Positions 7,922 to 17,394 of a stretch of DNA of 64,000 nt are shown one piece after another. How positions within the stretch are numbered: position 1 is the first letter of the stretch; every line of letters starts with the position of its first letter. The position numbers and the translations under genes were made by a program. Source of the stretch: Agrobacterium rosae (GTDB lineage Bacteria; Pseudomonadota; Alphaproteobacteria; Rhizobiales; Rhizobiaceae); contig NZ_NXEJ01000002.1 of NCBI RefSeq assembly GCF_002915175.1, positions 30,236 to 94,235 of the forward strand, given 5' to 3'. The notes under the pieces were generated by a model that was given only the letters and a program-made list of their open reading frames with translations, did no database searches and had not been told where the DNA came from.

Positions 7922-9208
7922 TTAGGCTTCATCGATTCCAGTGTGATTTTCTGCATGCGCACTCACTGCAAAGCCGTTCACGTAGTCTACAATCGCGCCC
8001 GGATCGAAGACGTTGCCATCCATGAAACGGTCACCATCTCTGTCACCTTCAATCCGCGTATCGGCATCTTGCGGTGAATTACCTGTGCCCAAAGCATCGC
8101 GGTAGAGGTCGCTGCGATAGGCCGATGCCGCAGCTTCTGCGGCTTGCGGCGTAAATTGGGCCTGCCCCCAGCGGATCATCTGGCTGTAAATCCACAACGC
8201 CTGGCTCTTGCGTGGGTAATTGGCAAAATTGTCGTGGAAGGTGAAATAGCGCTCAATCACGCGCTGATTGCCTTGCGCATCGACACTGAAGCGTCCAGCT
8301 AGTACCTGGCGGATGATCTCGACGGGTGCGGCGATGTATTTCTCTTTCGCCAAGGTTTCGGCCAGCGCATTGTGGTTTTCTGCATCGTCACACCAGCGCG
8401 CCGCAGCATCTAGCGCCACCAGCAGGCGGGAAACTGCTTCGGGTTGTGCCTCTGCCCATTCCGGGCGCATACCGACGACTTTCTCCGGTGCTGATGGCCA
8501 GATATCCTGTTTTGCCGCAACGATACGGCCAATGCCACGTTCGCTTGCAACCATGTTCCAGGGCGCCCCGACGCAGAACCCGTCGATAGCACCAGCGGCC
8601 AAGGCATCCGACGTCAGCGGTGGCGGCACGACGACGAGTTTGACGTCTTTGTCAGGGTGAATACCGCCAGCCGCCAGCCAATAGCGAAATTCATAATTAT
8701 GCGATGAGAAGGGGTAGGTAACGCCGAAGGTCGGTGCCGGTTCGCCACGTGCGCGCATTTCATCGAGAAGTGTTTTCAGTGCTTTGGCATTGTCCAGCGC
8801 GCTGGCGGTTTCGGAAATTCCCGCCACTTCGCGCATGCGCGCAAACAACCGCGTCGACAGCGTAATGGCATTGCCGCCACGCCCGAGCGAAAACGGCGTG
8901 ATGGTGGGGGAGGGGTTGGAGCCGAGATCGAGCATCGAAGCAACAGGCATGGGAGACAACATGTGGGCGATATCGAACTGTCGGAACGCCAGACGGTCGC
9001 GCACATTGGCCCAAGATACATCCTTGACCAAATCAAGCGTCAGGCCTTCTCGCTCGGCGAAGCCGAATTCCGCAGCGGCGATCAGGACGGAGGCATCGAC
9101 CAGTGGAATGAAGCCTGCGCGCAAGGTGCGCTGGCGGTCATTGCCAATAAGGCCGGGCGCGCTGTCTGCGCTGCCGCTTTTCGTTGTGTCGCTGACGATA
9201 GGCGTCAT
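7922..9208 (-). CDS. nasS: Nitrate/nitrite sensor NasS
   Basis: This 428-residue protein is related to NrtA but has no signal peptide: the N-terminus MTPIVSDTTKSGSADS is hydrophilic, so it stays in the cytoplasm. It shares FRYWLAAGGIHPDKDV, VVVPPP and DGFCVGAPWNM with NrtA. In the known NasS-NasT systems, NasS holds NasT when nitrate or nitrite is absent and lets it go when the ligand binds. It lies 31 nt downstream of nasT and directly before the nrtA promoter region, which supports this role. Confidence 0.92.
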   Translation of the reverse strand: MTPIVSDTTKSGSADSAPGLIGNDRQRTLRAGFIPLVDASVLIAAAEFGFAEREGLTLDLVKDVSWANVRDRLAFRQFDIAHMLSPMPVASMLDLGSNPSPTITPFSLGRGGNAITLSTRLFARMREVAGISETASALDNAKALKTLLDEMRARGEPAPTFGVTYPFSSHNYEFRYWLAAGGIHPDKDVKLVVVPPPLTSDALAAGAIDGFCVGAPWNMVASERGIGRIVAAKQDIWPSAPEKVVGMRPEWAEAQPEAVSRLLVALDAAARWCDDAENHNALAETLAKEKYIAAPVEIIRQVLAGRFSVDAQGNQRVIERYFTFHDNFANYPRKSQALWIYSQMIRWGQAQFTPQAAEAAASAYRSDLYRDALGTGNSPQDADTRIEGDRDGDRFMDGNVFDPGAIVDYVNGFAVSAHAENHTGIDEA

Positions 9209-9239
9209 CTGTATGCTTCCTTTCCTGTCCCTGCGCCGC

Positions 9240-9827
9240 TCACATCAGCAAACCGGCGGCGGTGACCACGCTTTGCGCGATCTCGGACAGTTTCTTCTTC
9301 TCGTTCATCGCCGTCTGGCGCAAAAGCGCGAAGGCTTCCTCTTCGGAAAGGCCGCGCATCTTCATCAAAATGCCCTTTGCGCGCTCCACGATCTTGCGGT
9401 CTTCCAGTGCAGATTTTGCGTCAGCCAGTTCTCGCTTCAGGCGGCTAAAGGCGTTGAAGCGGCTGACGGCCATATCGAGAATGGGTTTGACGCGTTCTTT
9501 CTTCAGGCCATCAACGATATAGGCAGAGACACCTGCCTCGACCGCTGCTTCGATGGAGGCCGTATCGGACCGGTCCACGAACATGGCGATGGGTCGTCCT
9601 ACGGTGCGGGTCAGTTGAAACAAATGCTCCATCATGTCCCGGTTGGGATTTTCGATGTCTATGACGATGACGTCGGGACAGAGCGTGTCGATGATGCGCG
9701 CCACGCCGTGGACCTCGTGGATCACGGTGACGCGGTCATGCCCCGCCTCTCGCAGGCCTTCCTCGATAATGGAGGCGCGAATGGCGTTTTCATCGATCAC
9801 CAGAATGGTCAGGTCGCGCAGCGTCAT
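9240..9827 (-). CDS. nasT: ANTAR-domain antiterminator NasT
   Basis: This 195-residue RNA-binding regulator has an N-terminal receiver-like domain (ILVIDENAIRASII, then VIVIDIENPNRD) and a C-terminal ANTAR domain at about 130-185 (ERAKGILMKMRGLSEEEAFALLRQTA). Free NasT is expected to bind the two hexaloop hairpins in the nrtA leader and stop formation of the terminator. The ATG at 9827 gives MTLRDLTILVIDEN, which matches the usual family N-terminus; an ATG at 9857 is in frame but adds residues not expected for the fold, and neither has a strong ribosome site. Confidence 0.92.
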   Translation of the reverse strand: MTLRDLTILVIDENAIRASIIEEGLREAGHDRVTVIHEVHGVARIIDTLCPDVIVIDIENPNRDMMEHLFQLTRTVGRPIAMFVDRSDTASIEAAVEAGVSAYIVDGLKKERVKPILDMAVSRFNAFSRLKRELADAKSALEDRKIVERAKGILMKMRGLSEEEAFALLRQTAMNEKKKLSEIAQSVVTAAGLLM

Positions 9828-9892
9828 GTGCGCATAGATGACGCAGCGCACAATCATTTGCAATCTTTTTCAGCGCGATTAAAAAATAGGCG

Positions 9893-9919
9893 TTTGGTAT
9901 GATCTCTTTTGTACCAAAA
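9893..9919. promoter_or_regulatory. Candidate AnsR operator near the regulator's own promoter
   Basis: TTTGGTA (9893-9899) and TACCAAA (9912-9918) form an inverted repeat, and TTTTG-TAC-CAAAA (9907-9919) is a tighter dyad inside it. The 8-mer TTTTGTAC recurs at 12175-12182 in the aspA/ansP intergenic region, also inside a dyad. Sharing between the two control regions of the ans locus suggests the same GntR repressor binds both. Confidence 0.4.
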
Positions 9920-9978
9920 CATTTCTCTTCATCGGTGGCGGCTTGACAAGTATCTTATGTTTATAAAAAGTTAGCCGC

Positions 9979-10692
9979 ATGAGTGCAGGGGTGGACTGGT
10001 TATCAGAAACAAGCCCGATCAGCCGTAAAAGCGCGGCGGAATCGGTATTTGAGGATTTGCGTCTGGCAATCGTCTCCGGGCGTTTGACCGTGGGCACGCG
10101 TTTGCCTGCCGAAACGCATCTCGCCGTCCGGTATGGCGTCAGTCGCCCCATCGTTCGCGAGGCTCTACGGTCCTTGCAAACGCTGGGCATGACGCAGACC
10201 CGGACAGGCAGCGGCACGTTCGTTCTGACCGACAGACCCAGCCCGGAATTGAGCTATGGTGGCTATTCGGCACGTGACCTGATCGAGGCCAGACCCTTCA
10301 TCGAAGTTCCTGCAGCAGGTTGGGCGGCGGTGCGTCGCACCGGTGAGCAGCTTTCTCGTATCCTAAAACTGTGCGACGCGATGGACGTGCAGGAAGATCC
10401 GCACAAATGGGTCAAGCTGGACTCGGAGTTTCACAGCACCATCGCTGAAGCGTCCGGTAACTCCGTGTTCGCCAAAGTCGTTGCAGATGCCCGCGATTCG
10501 CTGAGCCAGCAATCTGAACTGCTCAACATCATGGCTCCGCGCCGCATCGCTTCGAATGTGGAGCGTCGCCTGATTGCAGAAGCCATCGCTGCCGGGTCGG
10601 ATGAGACCGCCCGAAGCGCCATGGAAGCGCATCTCGGGCAGGTCAAACAGATCGTCACCGCCATTCTGGGCGATGAAAAAGCGTTGCGTTAA
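9979..10692 (+). CDS. ansR: GntR-family (FadR/FCD type) regulator of asparagine use
   Basis: This 237-residue regulator has a winged helix at about 15-85 (PAETHLAVRYGVSRPIVREALRSL) and an FCD ligand-binding domain at about 95-225 with acidic and His residues such as DSEFHSTIAEA. It is encoded next to aspartase, an amino-acid permease and an asparaginase. This gene set is known in Rhizobium etli, where AnsR represses the ans operon. The gene overlaps the aspA stop tail to tail by 4 nt. No clear ribosome site precedes the ATG at 9979. The name rests on context. Confidence 0.8.
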   Translation: MSAGVDWLSETSPISRKSAAESVFEDLRLAIVSGRLTVGTRLPAETHLAVRYGVSRPIVREALRSLQTLGMTQTRTGSGTFVLTDRPSPELSYGGYSARDLIEARPFIEVPAAGWAAVRRTGEQLSRILKLCDAMDVQEDPHKWVKLDSEFHSTIAEASGNSVFAKVVADARDSLSQQSELLNIMAPRRIASNVERRLIAEAIAAGSDETARSAMEAHLGQVKQIVTAILGDEKALR

Positions 10693-12110
10693 AGCACGTC
10701 CTCGCCCTTTGGTTGAAGGCTCAGCAATGGCAGATTGGCCAGCAATTCCGGCCTGAGTGCCTGCTCCAGCTGTTCAGCGGTCATGTAACCTTTTTCCAGA
10801 ACCACCTGCGCAACCGTGCGCCCGGAGGCCAGTGCTTCCTGCGCCACCTGCGTTGCGGCATAATAACCGATCAGCGGGTTGAGTGCCGTCGCAAGCCCCA
10901 GCGATTCCTCCAGTCTGCGTGCCATGATCTCGACATTGGCGGTAATGCCGTCGACACAACGCTCTGCAAGTGTGCGGCAGGCGGCGCTCAGCTGTGAAAT
11001 GCTGTCGGATAGCGAGCGCATGATGATAGGCTCGAATGCGTTGAGTTGAAGCTGTCCGCCTTCGGCGGCCATGGTGATCGTGATGTCGTTGCCAATAACG
11101 GCAAAGGCGACCTGATTGACCACTTCGGGAATGACCGGATTGACCTTGCCCGGCATGATGCTGGAACCGGCCTGGACCGGTGGCAGGTTGATTTCGCCAA
11201 TGCCTGCGCGGGGGCCGGAGGACAGCAGGCGCAGGTCGTTGCAGGTCTTCGACAACTTGACGGCAACACGTTTCAAAACGCCGGAAAGGTGCACGAATGC
11301 GCCGGGGTCCTGCGTGGCCTCGATCAAATCTGCGGCGGTCACCAGCGGACGGCCCGTGAGTTCCACCAGATGTTTGCAGGCGACCTCGGCATAACCGGCA
11401 GGTGCGTTCAGCCGCGTGCCGATGGCCGTCGCACCCAGATTGATTTCATGCAGCAAGGCTGCGGATTCGATCAGGCGGAGGCGATCTTCACCAAGCATGA
11501 CGGCAAAGGTGCGAAATTCCTGACCCAGCGTCATCGGCACGGCGTCCTGCAACTGTGTGCGACCCACCTTGAGGATGTCATCGAATTCCTTGGCCTTGCG
11601 CTCGAAAGCATCCTGCAAGATCAGCATGGAGGCGGCAAGATCATCGATGGCTTCGATCAGGGCGACATTGATGGCGGTCGGGTAGGCGTCGTTGGTCGAC
11701 TGGCTGAGATTGACGTGGTCGTTGGGGTGCAGATGCGCGTAGTCGCCCTTGGCGTGGCCGAGAATTTCCAGTGCACGATTGGCGATGACCTCATTGGCAT
11801 TCATGTTGGTGGAGGTTCCGGCACCACCTTGGATAACGTCGATGATGAACTGGTCGTGCAGCGCCCCACCACGGATTTCGCCGCAAGCCTGTGAGATAGC
11901 GTCGAGTTTTTCGCTGTCCAGCAAGCCTAACTCATGGTTTGCCCTTGCGGCTGCCTCCTTCACGAAGGCCAGTCCACGGATGAGATAGGTATAGCGGCCG
12001 ATGGAGAGGCCGGTGATCTGGAAATTTTCGGCAGCCCGCGCCGTATGCACACCCCAATAAGCTTCGTTCGGAATGTCTTTTTCACCCAGCAGATCGTATT
12101 CCTTACGCAT
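10689..12110 (-). CDS. aspA: Aspartate ammonia-lyase (aspartase)
   Basis: This cytoplasmic enzyme of the fumarase/aspartase superfamily turns L-aspartate into fumarate and ammonium, the second step after asparaginase. The catalytic-loop signature GSSIMPGKVNP is intact, as are the substrate contacts GTSTNMN and HPNDHVNLSQSTND. The ATG at 12110 gives 473 residues beginning MRKEYDLLG. A strong GGAGG lies 14 nt before it but only 5-8 nt before the in-frame GTG codons at 12119 and 12116, so the real start may be a GTG adding two or three residues. It corresponds to AnsB of the rhizobial ans operon but is divergent from ansP here. Confidence 0.93.
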   Translation of the reverse strand: MRKEYDLLGEKDIPNEAYWGVHTARAAENFQITGLSIGRYTYLIRGLAFVKEAAARANHELGLLDSEKLDAISQACGEIRGGALHDQFIIDVIQGGAGTSTNMNANEVIANRALEILGHAKGDYAHLHPNDHVNLSQSTNDAYPTAINVALIEAIDDLAASMLILQDAFERKAKEFDDILKVGRTQLQDAVPMTLGQEFRTFAVMLGEDRLRLIESAALLHEINLGATAIGTRLNAPAGYAEVACKHLVELTGRPLVTAADLIEATQDPGAFVHLSGVLKRVAVKLSKTCNDLRLLSSGPRAGIGEINLPPVQAGSSIMPGKVNPVIPEVVNQVAFAVIGNDITITMAAEGGQLQLNAFEPIIMRSLSDSISQLSAACRTLAERCVDGITANVEIMARRLEESLGLATALNPLIGYYAATQVAQEALASGRTVAQVVLEKGYMTAEQLEQALRPELLANLPLLSLQPKGEDVL

Positions 12111-12146
12111 GGTCACCACGGTTTCCTCCACATGGAAAATCAATAT

Positions 12147-12192
12147 ATCTGTAAAGCTGCTTGACAGATTTTGATTTTGTACGCCTAGTACA
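12147..12192. promoter_or_regulatory. Dyads in the divergent aspA/ansP control region
   Basis: ATCTGT (12147-12152) and ACAGAT (12164-12169) face each other across 11 nt. Next to it TGTAC-GCCTA-GTACA (12178-12192) is a perfect dyad, preceded by TTTT to give the TTTTGTAC word also seen before ansR. These lie 37-80 bp upstream of aspA in the 292-nt gap between the divergent genes aspA and ansP and are candidate operators for the GntR regulator. No other gene is visible in this gap. Confidence 0.4.
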
Positions 12193-12402
12193 GGGCAGCG
12201 TCAACGGGGGTGGATGGAGGGTTGACGCCCGTGAGAAGGGCCAGTATCTGGAAATAATCTGTCTTACAGCATTACAGAAGCAGCTGTTTTAGCATATTTT
12301 GTAGTGATCTAAGCAACATTGAAGTCGCTGATCCCACCATGCCGGATGGGCCATCCGGGTGGAGCGGGATTTGCTGGCGACGAAAGCTCTCAGGGAGGGG
12401 CG

Positions 12403-13878
12403 ATGTCAGTGGACAAGTTGAACCAAGCCAACCATGAACCTCAATTGGAAGCCCGGGAAGAACTGGGCTATCACAAGGCGCTGAAACCGCGCCAGATTCA
12501 GATGATCGCCATTGGGGGTGCCATCGGGACCGGGCTGTTTCTCGGCGCAGGTGGTCGTCTCGCCGTTGCCGGACCGGCGCTGATTTTCGTCTATGCGCTT
12601 TGCGGCTTCTTCGCATTTCTGGTGCTGCGCGCCCTTGGCGAACTCATCATGCACCGCCCGACATCGGGCTCCTTCGTATCGTACGCCCGTGAGTTCTACG
12701 GCGAGAAAATGGCCTTTGCGGTCGGCTGGATGTACTGGCTGAACTGGGCCATGACGTCTGTCGCCGATGTAACGGCCGTGGCGATCTATATGAATTTCTT
12801 CAAGCAATATGTCCCTTGGATGCAGGGCATCGACCAATGGGTCTTTGCCCTTGGGGCGCTGATCATCGTGCTTGCCATGAACATGCTGTCCGTCAAGGTT
12901 TTCGGTGAGCTGGAATTCTGGTTCAGCCTCATCAAGGTCATCGCTCTCGCGACCTTTCTCGTGGTCGGTATCTATTTCGTTATTTTCGGCACGCCTATCG
13001 AAGGTCATGTCACCGGCTTCAGCCTGATTACCGACAACGGCGGCTTTTTCCCCAATGGTATTTTGCCAGCCTTCATCATCGTCCAAGGGGTGCTGTTCGC
13101 CTATGCATCCATCGAGTTGATCGGCACGACGGCGGGTGAGACGGAAGATCCGCGCAAGGTCATTCCGGGCGCCATCCGCACCGTGGTCTTCCGCCTGTTG
13201 GTGTTTTATGTCGGCTCCGTGCTGCTTCTGTCGCTGCTTTTGCCCTATACGGCTTACAAGGCTGGCGAGAGCCCGTTCGTGACTTTCTTCGGCTCCATCG
13301 GCATTGAAGGTGCCGATATCATCATGAACCTTGTCGTGCTCACGGCTGTTCTGTCATCCCTCAATGCGGGACTTTATTCCACCGGACGCATCCTGCATTC
13401 CATGGCGGTTTCCGGCTCCGCACCGGCAGCTTTGGCAAAGATGAACAAGGCGGGCGTGCCCTATGGCGGCATTGCCGTGACCGCCGTCGTCACCGTCATT
13501 GGCGTTATTCTCAATGCCATTGTGCCTGCTGCCGCGTTTGAAATTGCGCTCAATGTCGCAGCATTGGGCATCATTTGCGCGTGGGGTGCCATCGTGTTAT
13601 GCCAACTCAAGCTGTGGCATCTGTCCCAGCAGGGGAAAATGAACCGTCCTGATTTCAGAATGTTTGGCACGCCTTATACCGGCGTCCTGACGCTTGTCTT
13701 CCTCTGCGGTGTGTTGGTACTGATGGCGATGGATTATCCGGCTGGGACTTGGACTGTAGGTTCGCTCATCATCATCGTTCCAGCTCTCGTGGCGGGGTGG
13801 TATCTGTTGCGCAATCGCATTCACGAACTGGCGAAAGCAGATGCATCGAGTAGCGCAGGTGCGCGGAGTAAAAATTGA
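12403..13878 (+). CDS. ansP: Amino-acid permease, AnsP (L-asparagine) type
   Basis: This 491-residue APC-family proton symporter has about 12 membrane helices. The first begins at [22 protein letters not shown], the family's substrate-binding GAIGTG motif, and the [19 protein letters not shown] motif is present in helix 6. The ATG at 12403 (MSVDKLNQ) is backed by GGGAGGGG a few bases upstream; an ATG at 12319 in the same frame has no such site. It overlaps the start region of the asparaginase gene, which supports asparagine or aspartate as the substrate. Confidence 0.88.
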   Translation: MSVDKLNQANHEPQLEAREELGYHKALKPRQIQMIAIGGAIGTGLFLGAGGRLAVAGPALIFVYALCGFFAFLVLRALGELIMHRPTSGSFVSYAREFYGEKMAFAVGWMYWLNWAMTSVADVTAVAIYMNFFKQYVPWMQGIDQWVFALGALIIVLAMNMLSVKVFGELEFWFSLIKVIALATFLVVGIYFVIFGTPIEGHVTGFSLITDNGGFFPNGILPAFIIVQGVLFAYASIELIGTTAGETEDPRKVIPGAIRTVVFRLLVFYVGSVLLLSLLLPYTAYKAGESPFVTFFGSIGIEGADIIMNLVVLTAVLSSLNAGLYSTGRILHSMAVSGSAPAALAKMNKAGVPYGGIAVTAVVTVIGVILNAIVPAAAFEIALNVAALGIICAWGAIVLCQLKLWHLSQQGKMNRPDFRMFGTPYTGVLTLVFLCGVLVLMAMDYPAGTWTVGSLIIIVPALVAGWYLLRNRIHELAKADASSSAGARSKN

Positions 13879-13880
13879 GA

Positions 13881-14837
13881 ATGACGGAATCGAAATTGCT
13901 GGTGGCTGTCATTGCCACCGGCGGCACCATTGCCAGCACGCGTGATGAAACCGGTACGGCCAAGCCCGCGCTTTCGGGAGAAGATCTGATTTCCGGCCTG
14001 TCCGGTGCCCATGTTCTGGTCAAGCCGGTCGAGCTTATGGCGAAGGATTCGTCCAGTCTCACCATTTCCGACATGCAGAATATCAGCGACGCGGTGGGCA
14101 GGGAGCTCGCCGACCCGGCGGTGTCAGGCATTGTCGTTCTTCATGGCACGGATGCCATGGAGGAAAGCGTGCTTCTGGTGCATCTCCAGCATCGCCTGAC
14201 CAAACCGGTCATTTTTACCGGAGCACAGTTTACCGCGGACCATCCACAGGCTGATGGTCCGGGCAATCTTTCTGCGGCGATCGCCGCGTCGACCGATCCG
14301 TCCAATTCAGACAAAGGCGTTCTGCTCTGTTTCTGCGGCAGGTTGCTGCCTGCATGGGGCCTCTACAAACGCTCCGCCGACGAGCCCGATGCGTTCGATC
14401 TCTCCGGCCAGGCGACCTGTGCCGAAAGTCCGGGTTTCACCGCAGACGTTAAAAACATGCGAGTGGATATCGTTGCCATTTATCCGGGCTGCGATGCCGT
14501 TCATATCGATGCCAGCCTGAAGGCGGGTGCCAGGGGAATCGTCCTGTCTGCGCTGGGTTCAGGCAATGCCAACGCATCTATCGTCGATGCGGTCCGCCGC
14601 TGTACCGAAAACAACGTGCCAGTGGTCGTGTCCAGCCGGGTGTCAGTTGGTGAACTCGTTGCCGGTTATGGCGGTGGCGGCGGCGGTCACGATATGGGGG
14701 CACAGGGGGCTATCCACTCCCGGACGTTGCGGGCAGGGCAGGCGAGAATTCTGCTGGCCGCGATGCTGGCGTCTTCGAAAAGCAGGGCCGACATGACGGA
14801 CGCATTCAACGATTTTCAAAAAATGGCGAAAACGTGA
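13881..14837 (+). CDS. ansA: L-asparaginase
   Basis: This enzyme hydrolyses L-asparagine to aspartate and ammonium. Both family signatures are present: ATGGTIAST near residue 12 with the nucleophilic Thr, and LHGTDAMEES near 90 with the second Thr-Asp pair. There is no signal peptide, so it acts in the cytoplasm. The ATG at 13881 gives 318 residues. A TTG at 13875 overlaps the ansP stop and is better spaced from GGAG (6 nt rather than 12), so translation could begin there with two extra residues. It feeds aspartate to the aspartase encoded at the same locus. Confidence 0.93.
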   Translation: MTESKLLVAVIATGGTIASTRDETGTAKPALSGEDLISGLSGAHVLVKPVELMAKDSSSLTISDMQNISDAVGRELADPAVSGIVVLHGTDAMEESVLLVHLQHRLTKPVIFTGAQFTADHPQADGPGNLSAAIAASTDPSNSDKGVLLCFCGRLLPAWGLYKRSADEPDAFDLSGQATCAESPGFTADVKNMRVDIVAIYPGCDAVHIDASLKAGARGIVLSALGSGNANASIVDAVRRCTENNVPVVVSSRVSVGELVAGYGGGGGGHDMGAQGAIHSRTLRAGQARILLAAMLASSKSRADMTDAFNDFQKMAKT

Positions 14838-14845
14838 TTTTTTTG

Positions 14846-14870
14846 GGAACCATTGTGATCTGATCCCGTT
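14846..14870 (+). promoter_or_regulatory. EcfG-type promoter upstream of gcd
   Basis: GGAAC (14846-14850), a 16-nt spacer and CGTT (14867-14870) fit the EcfG consensus exactly. The expected start lies about 25 nt before the gcd ATG. It sits 9 nt after the ansA stop, so gcd can be expressed apart from the ans genes. A chance match cannot be ruled out. Confidence 0.55.
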
Positions 14871-14901
14871 TCACCGGCTGGGAGACCACCGGGGGCTTTT
14901 T

Positions 14902-17241
14902 ATGGCAGTGACATCAACTGCAGTCATCCTGACGCTTATTGGACTAGCAATTTTTGGCTTTGGATCTCAGCTCGTGATGCTGGGCGGAAGCTTTTATTAT
15001 GCATTGGCAGGTATCGCATTCGTGGTCACTGCCGTTCTTCTGTTTAAGAGAAACAAAGCGGCACTGCACTTCTATGCCGCTTTCGTGGTCGCGACATTGT
15101 TGTGGGCCCTATGGGAAGTCGGCTTCGACTGGTGGCAACTCGGCCCTCGTGGCGGTTTCATCATCCTGATTGGCATGTGGCTTTTGATGCCATGGATCAG
15201 AAAGCCGCTCGGCTTTACCAGTCCGACAGGCACCTCTTACGGTGCGAATGCGGTTCCGTTACTGACGGCTGTGCTGGTTTCGGTCGGTGCCGCAGCGTTT
15301 GCCATGACCCAGGACCCGCATGATCTGGAAGGCAATCTTCCCAGCGAGATCGTTACGGCGGCTCCATCCTATGGAAACGACGTTCCTGATGGTGACTGGC
15401 ACCAATATGGCCGGACATCCTACGGTCAACGTTATTCGCCGCTGACGCAGATCAACGCGACAAATGTCAGCGGATTGAAAGAAGCGTGGCGCTATCAAAC
15501 GGGCGACGTCAAGTTGCCCGATGACGTGGGCGAGACGACCTATCAGGTGACGCCCTTAAAAGTCGGCAATTCGCTTTATCTCTGCACACCGCACAATTGG
15601 GCCATCGCGGTGGACGCTGCGACCGGCAAGGAAAAGTGGAAATACGATCCTAACGCCGGAATGAACCCCGACCGCCAGCACCAGACCTGCCGCGGCGTGA
15701 CATATTATGCCGATCCGGCAGCTGAAAGCGGTGCCTTTTGTGCCGCTCGAGTTTATCTGCCGACGTCAGATGCCCGTCTCATCGCACTCGATGCGGCGAC
15801 GGGCCAGGTCTGCACGACTTTTGCCGACAAGGGTACTCTTCGTCTGACGACCGGCATGGAGCATAATCCGGCTGGTTACTACTACTCGACATCCCCACCT
15901 GCTATTGCGGGCAACAAGATCATCATCGGCGGTGCCGTCAACGACAACTACTCGACGCAGGAGCAGTCCGGCGTCATCCGTGCGTTTGACGTTGCGACTG
16001 GTGCTTTGATCTGGAACTGGGATTCGGGAAACCCTACCCAGACCCGACCGCTTCAACCGGGTCAGACCTATACGACCAACTCTCCCAACAGCTGGTCGGT
16101 ATTCAGCGTCGATGAAGCGCTTGGGCTTGTTTACATCCCCTTGGGAAATCAGGTTCCGGACCAACTCGGTATGGGTCGAAGCGAGAATGTCGAGAAATAT
16201 TCATCGTCCATCGTCGCGCTGGATGTAAACACCGGGCAGGACAAGTGGGTTCGCCAGTTCGTGCATCACGACCTCTGGGACATGGATGTTCCGGCGCAGC
16301 CTGTGTTGCTCGACATTACCAAGAAGGACGGACAGACGGTTCCGGCCCTAGTTGGCCCAACCAAACAGGGCGACATCTATGTTCTGGACCGCCGCAGTGG
16401 CGAGCCTATTCTGGCTGTGACGGAAGAAAAGGCTCCCGGCGGTACGATTCCGGAAGATTTCAGCGCGCCGACGCAGCCGACATCCGCTTTGTCGTTCAAG
16501 CCTGATCCGCTGGTTGAAAAGAACATGTGGGGCGTTTCCATGTTCGACCAGCTGGCCTGCCGCATCAAGTTCCACCAGCTGAATTATGAGGGTCGCTATA
16601 CGCCGCCGTCGCTGAATGGGTCTCTGATTTATCCCGGCAACTTCGGCACATTCAACTGGGGCAGCGTTGCGGTTGATCCAGAGCGTCAGGTGATGTTCGG
16701 CATGCCGACCTATCTGGCCTTCACGTCGCAACTCGTTCCGCGCTCTCAGATTCCGCCACGCGGTCAGGATGAAAAGGGCAGCGAGCAAGGCCTGAACCGG
16801 AACGATGGCGCGCCTTATGGTGTCTTTATGGGGCCATTCCTTGGGCCATTGGGTGTTCCGTGTCAGGCTCCGCCATGGGGCTATGTCGCAGGCGCTGATC
16901 TGCGCACCGGTGATGTGGCCTACAAGCACAAGAACGGCACCGTCTATGACATGACGCCGCTGCCACTGCCGTTCAAAGTGGGTGTTCCCGGTATCGGCGG
17001 ACCGATGATCACCAAGGGTGGCGTCGCGTTTCTGGGGGCTGCGGTCGATAACTACCTGCGCGCCTACGACCTGACATCCGGAAAACAGCTTTGGGAAGCG
17101 CGGCTTCCTGCTGGGGGTCAGGCAACGCCGATGACCTATGCCATGGACAATGGCAAACAATATGTGGTGATGGTTGCAGGCGGACATGGTTCGGTCGGCA
17201 CCAAGCCCGGTGATTACGTCATCGCCTATACGCTGCCTTAA
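14902..17241 (+). CDS. gcd: Membrane-bound PQQ-dependent glucose dehydrogenase
   Basis: This 779-residue quinoprotein oxidises aldoses such as glucose to gluconolactone on the periplasmic face and passes electrons to ubiquinone. Residues 1-140 hold about five membrane helices. From about 165 on, an eight-bladed propeller follows, starting DWHQYGRTSYGQRYSPLTQINA and containing HDLWDMDVPAQPVLLD. The length fits E. coli Gcd (796). A quinate or shikimate dehydrogenase of the same family is possible. No pqq synthesis gene lies in the window, so cofactor supply is unknown. A perfect EcfG-type promoter lies just upstream. Confidence 0.88.
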   Translation: MAVTSTAVILTLIGLAIFGFGSQLVMLGGSFYYALAGIAFVVTAVLLFKRNKAALHFYAAFVVATLLWALWEVGFDWWQLGPRGGFIILIGMWLLMPWIRKPLGFTSPTGTSYGANAVPLLTAVLVSVGAAAFAMTQDPHDLEGNLPSEIVTAAPSYGNDVPDGDWHQYGRTSYGQRYSPLTQINATNVSGLKEAWRYQTGDVKLPDDVGETTYQVTPLKVGNSLYLCTPHNWAIAVDAATGKEKWKYDPNAGMNPDRQHQTCRGVTYYADPAAESGAFCAARVYLPTSDARLIALDAATGQVCTTFADKGTLRLTTGMEHNPAGYYYSTSPPAIAGNKIIIGGAVNDNYSTQEQSGVIRAFDVATGALIWNWDSGNPTQTRPLQPGQTYTTNSPNSWSVFSVDEALGLVYIPLGNQVPDQLGMGRSENVEKYSSSIVALDVNTGQDKWVRQFVHHDLWDMDVPAQPVLLDITKKDGQTVPALVGPTKQGDIYVLDRRSGEPILAVTEEKAPGGTIPEDFSAPTQPTSALSFKPDPLVEKNMWGVSMFDQLACRIKFHQLNYEGRYTPPSLNGSLIYPGNFGTFNWGSVAVDPERQVMFGMPTYLAFTSQLVPRSQIPPRGQDEKGSEQGLNRNDGAPYGVFMGPFLGPLGVPCQAPPWGYVAGADLRTGDVAYKHKNGTVYDMTPLPLPFKVGVPGIGGPMITKGGVAFLGAAVDNYLRAYDLTSGKQLWEARLPAGGQATPMTYAMDNGKQYVVMVAGGHGSVGTKPGDYVIAYTLP

Positions 17242-17266
17242 AAATCTATCGAAAAGTCGATGTCGG

Positions 17267-17297
17267 AATGGCCGGGAAAATCTTTCCGGCCATTTTT
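17267..17297 (+). terminator. Terminator after gcd
   Basis: AATGGCCGG (17267-17275) pairs with CCGGCCATT (17286-17294), with extra AAA/TTT pairs inside, and is followed by TTT. It begins 26 nt after the gcd stop. Confidence 0.75.
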
Positions 17298-17340
17298 CGT
17301 TGTGCCTGCCCGCAACATGAATTTGGGACTTGCGATAAAA

Positions 17341-17394
17341 TGTAATAACATTACAAAAGCAATGCTTGACGACTCGTTTCCAATACGTCTATCT
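17341..17394 (+). promoter_or_regulatory. Promoter and 15-bp palindrome before the riboswitch
   Basis: TGTAAT-AAC-ATTACA (17341-17355) is a perfect dyad. TTGACG (17366-17371) and CTATCT (17389-17394), 17 bp apart, make a plausible housekeeping promoter. The dyad ends 10 bp before the -35 box, suitable for a regulator. Such AT-rich dyads are typical of Fur/Zur-like metal regulators, but I cannot assign the protein. Confidence 0.45.
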
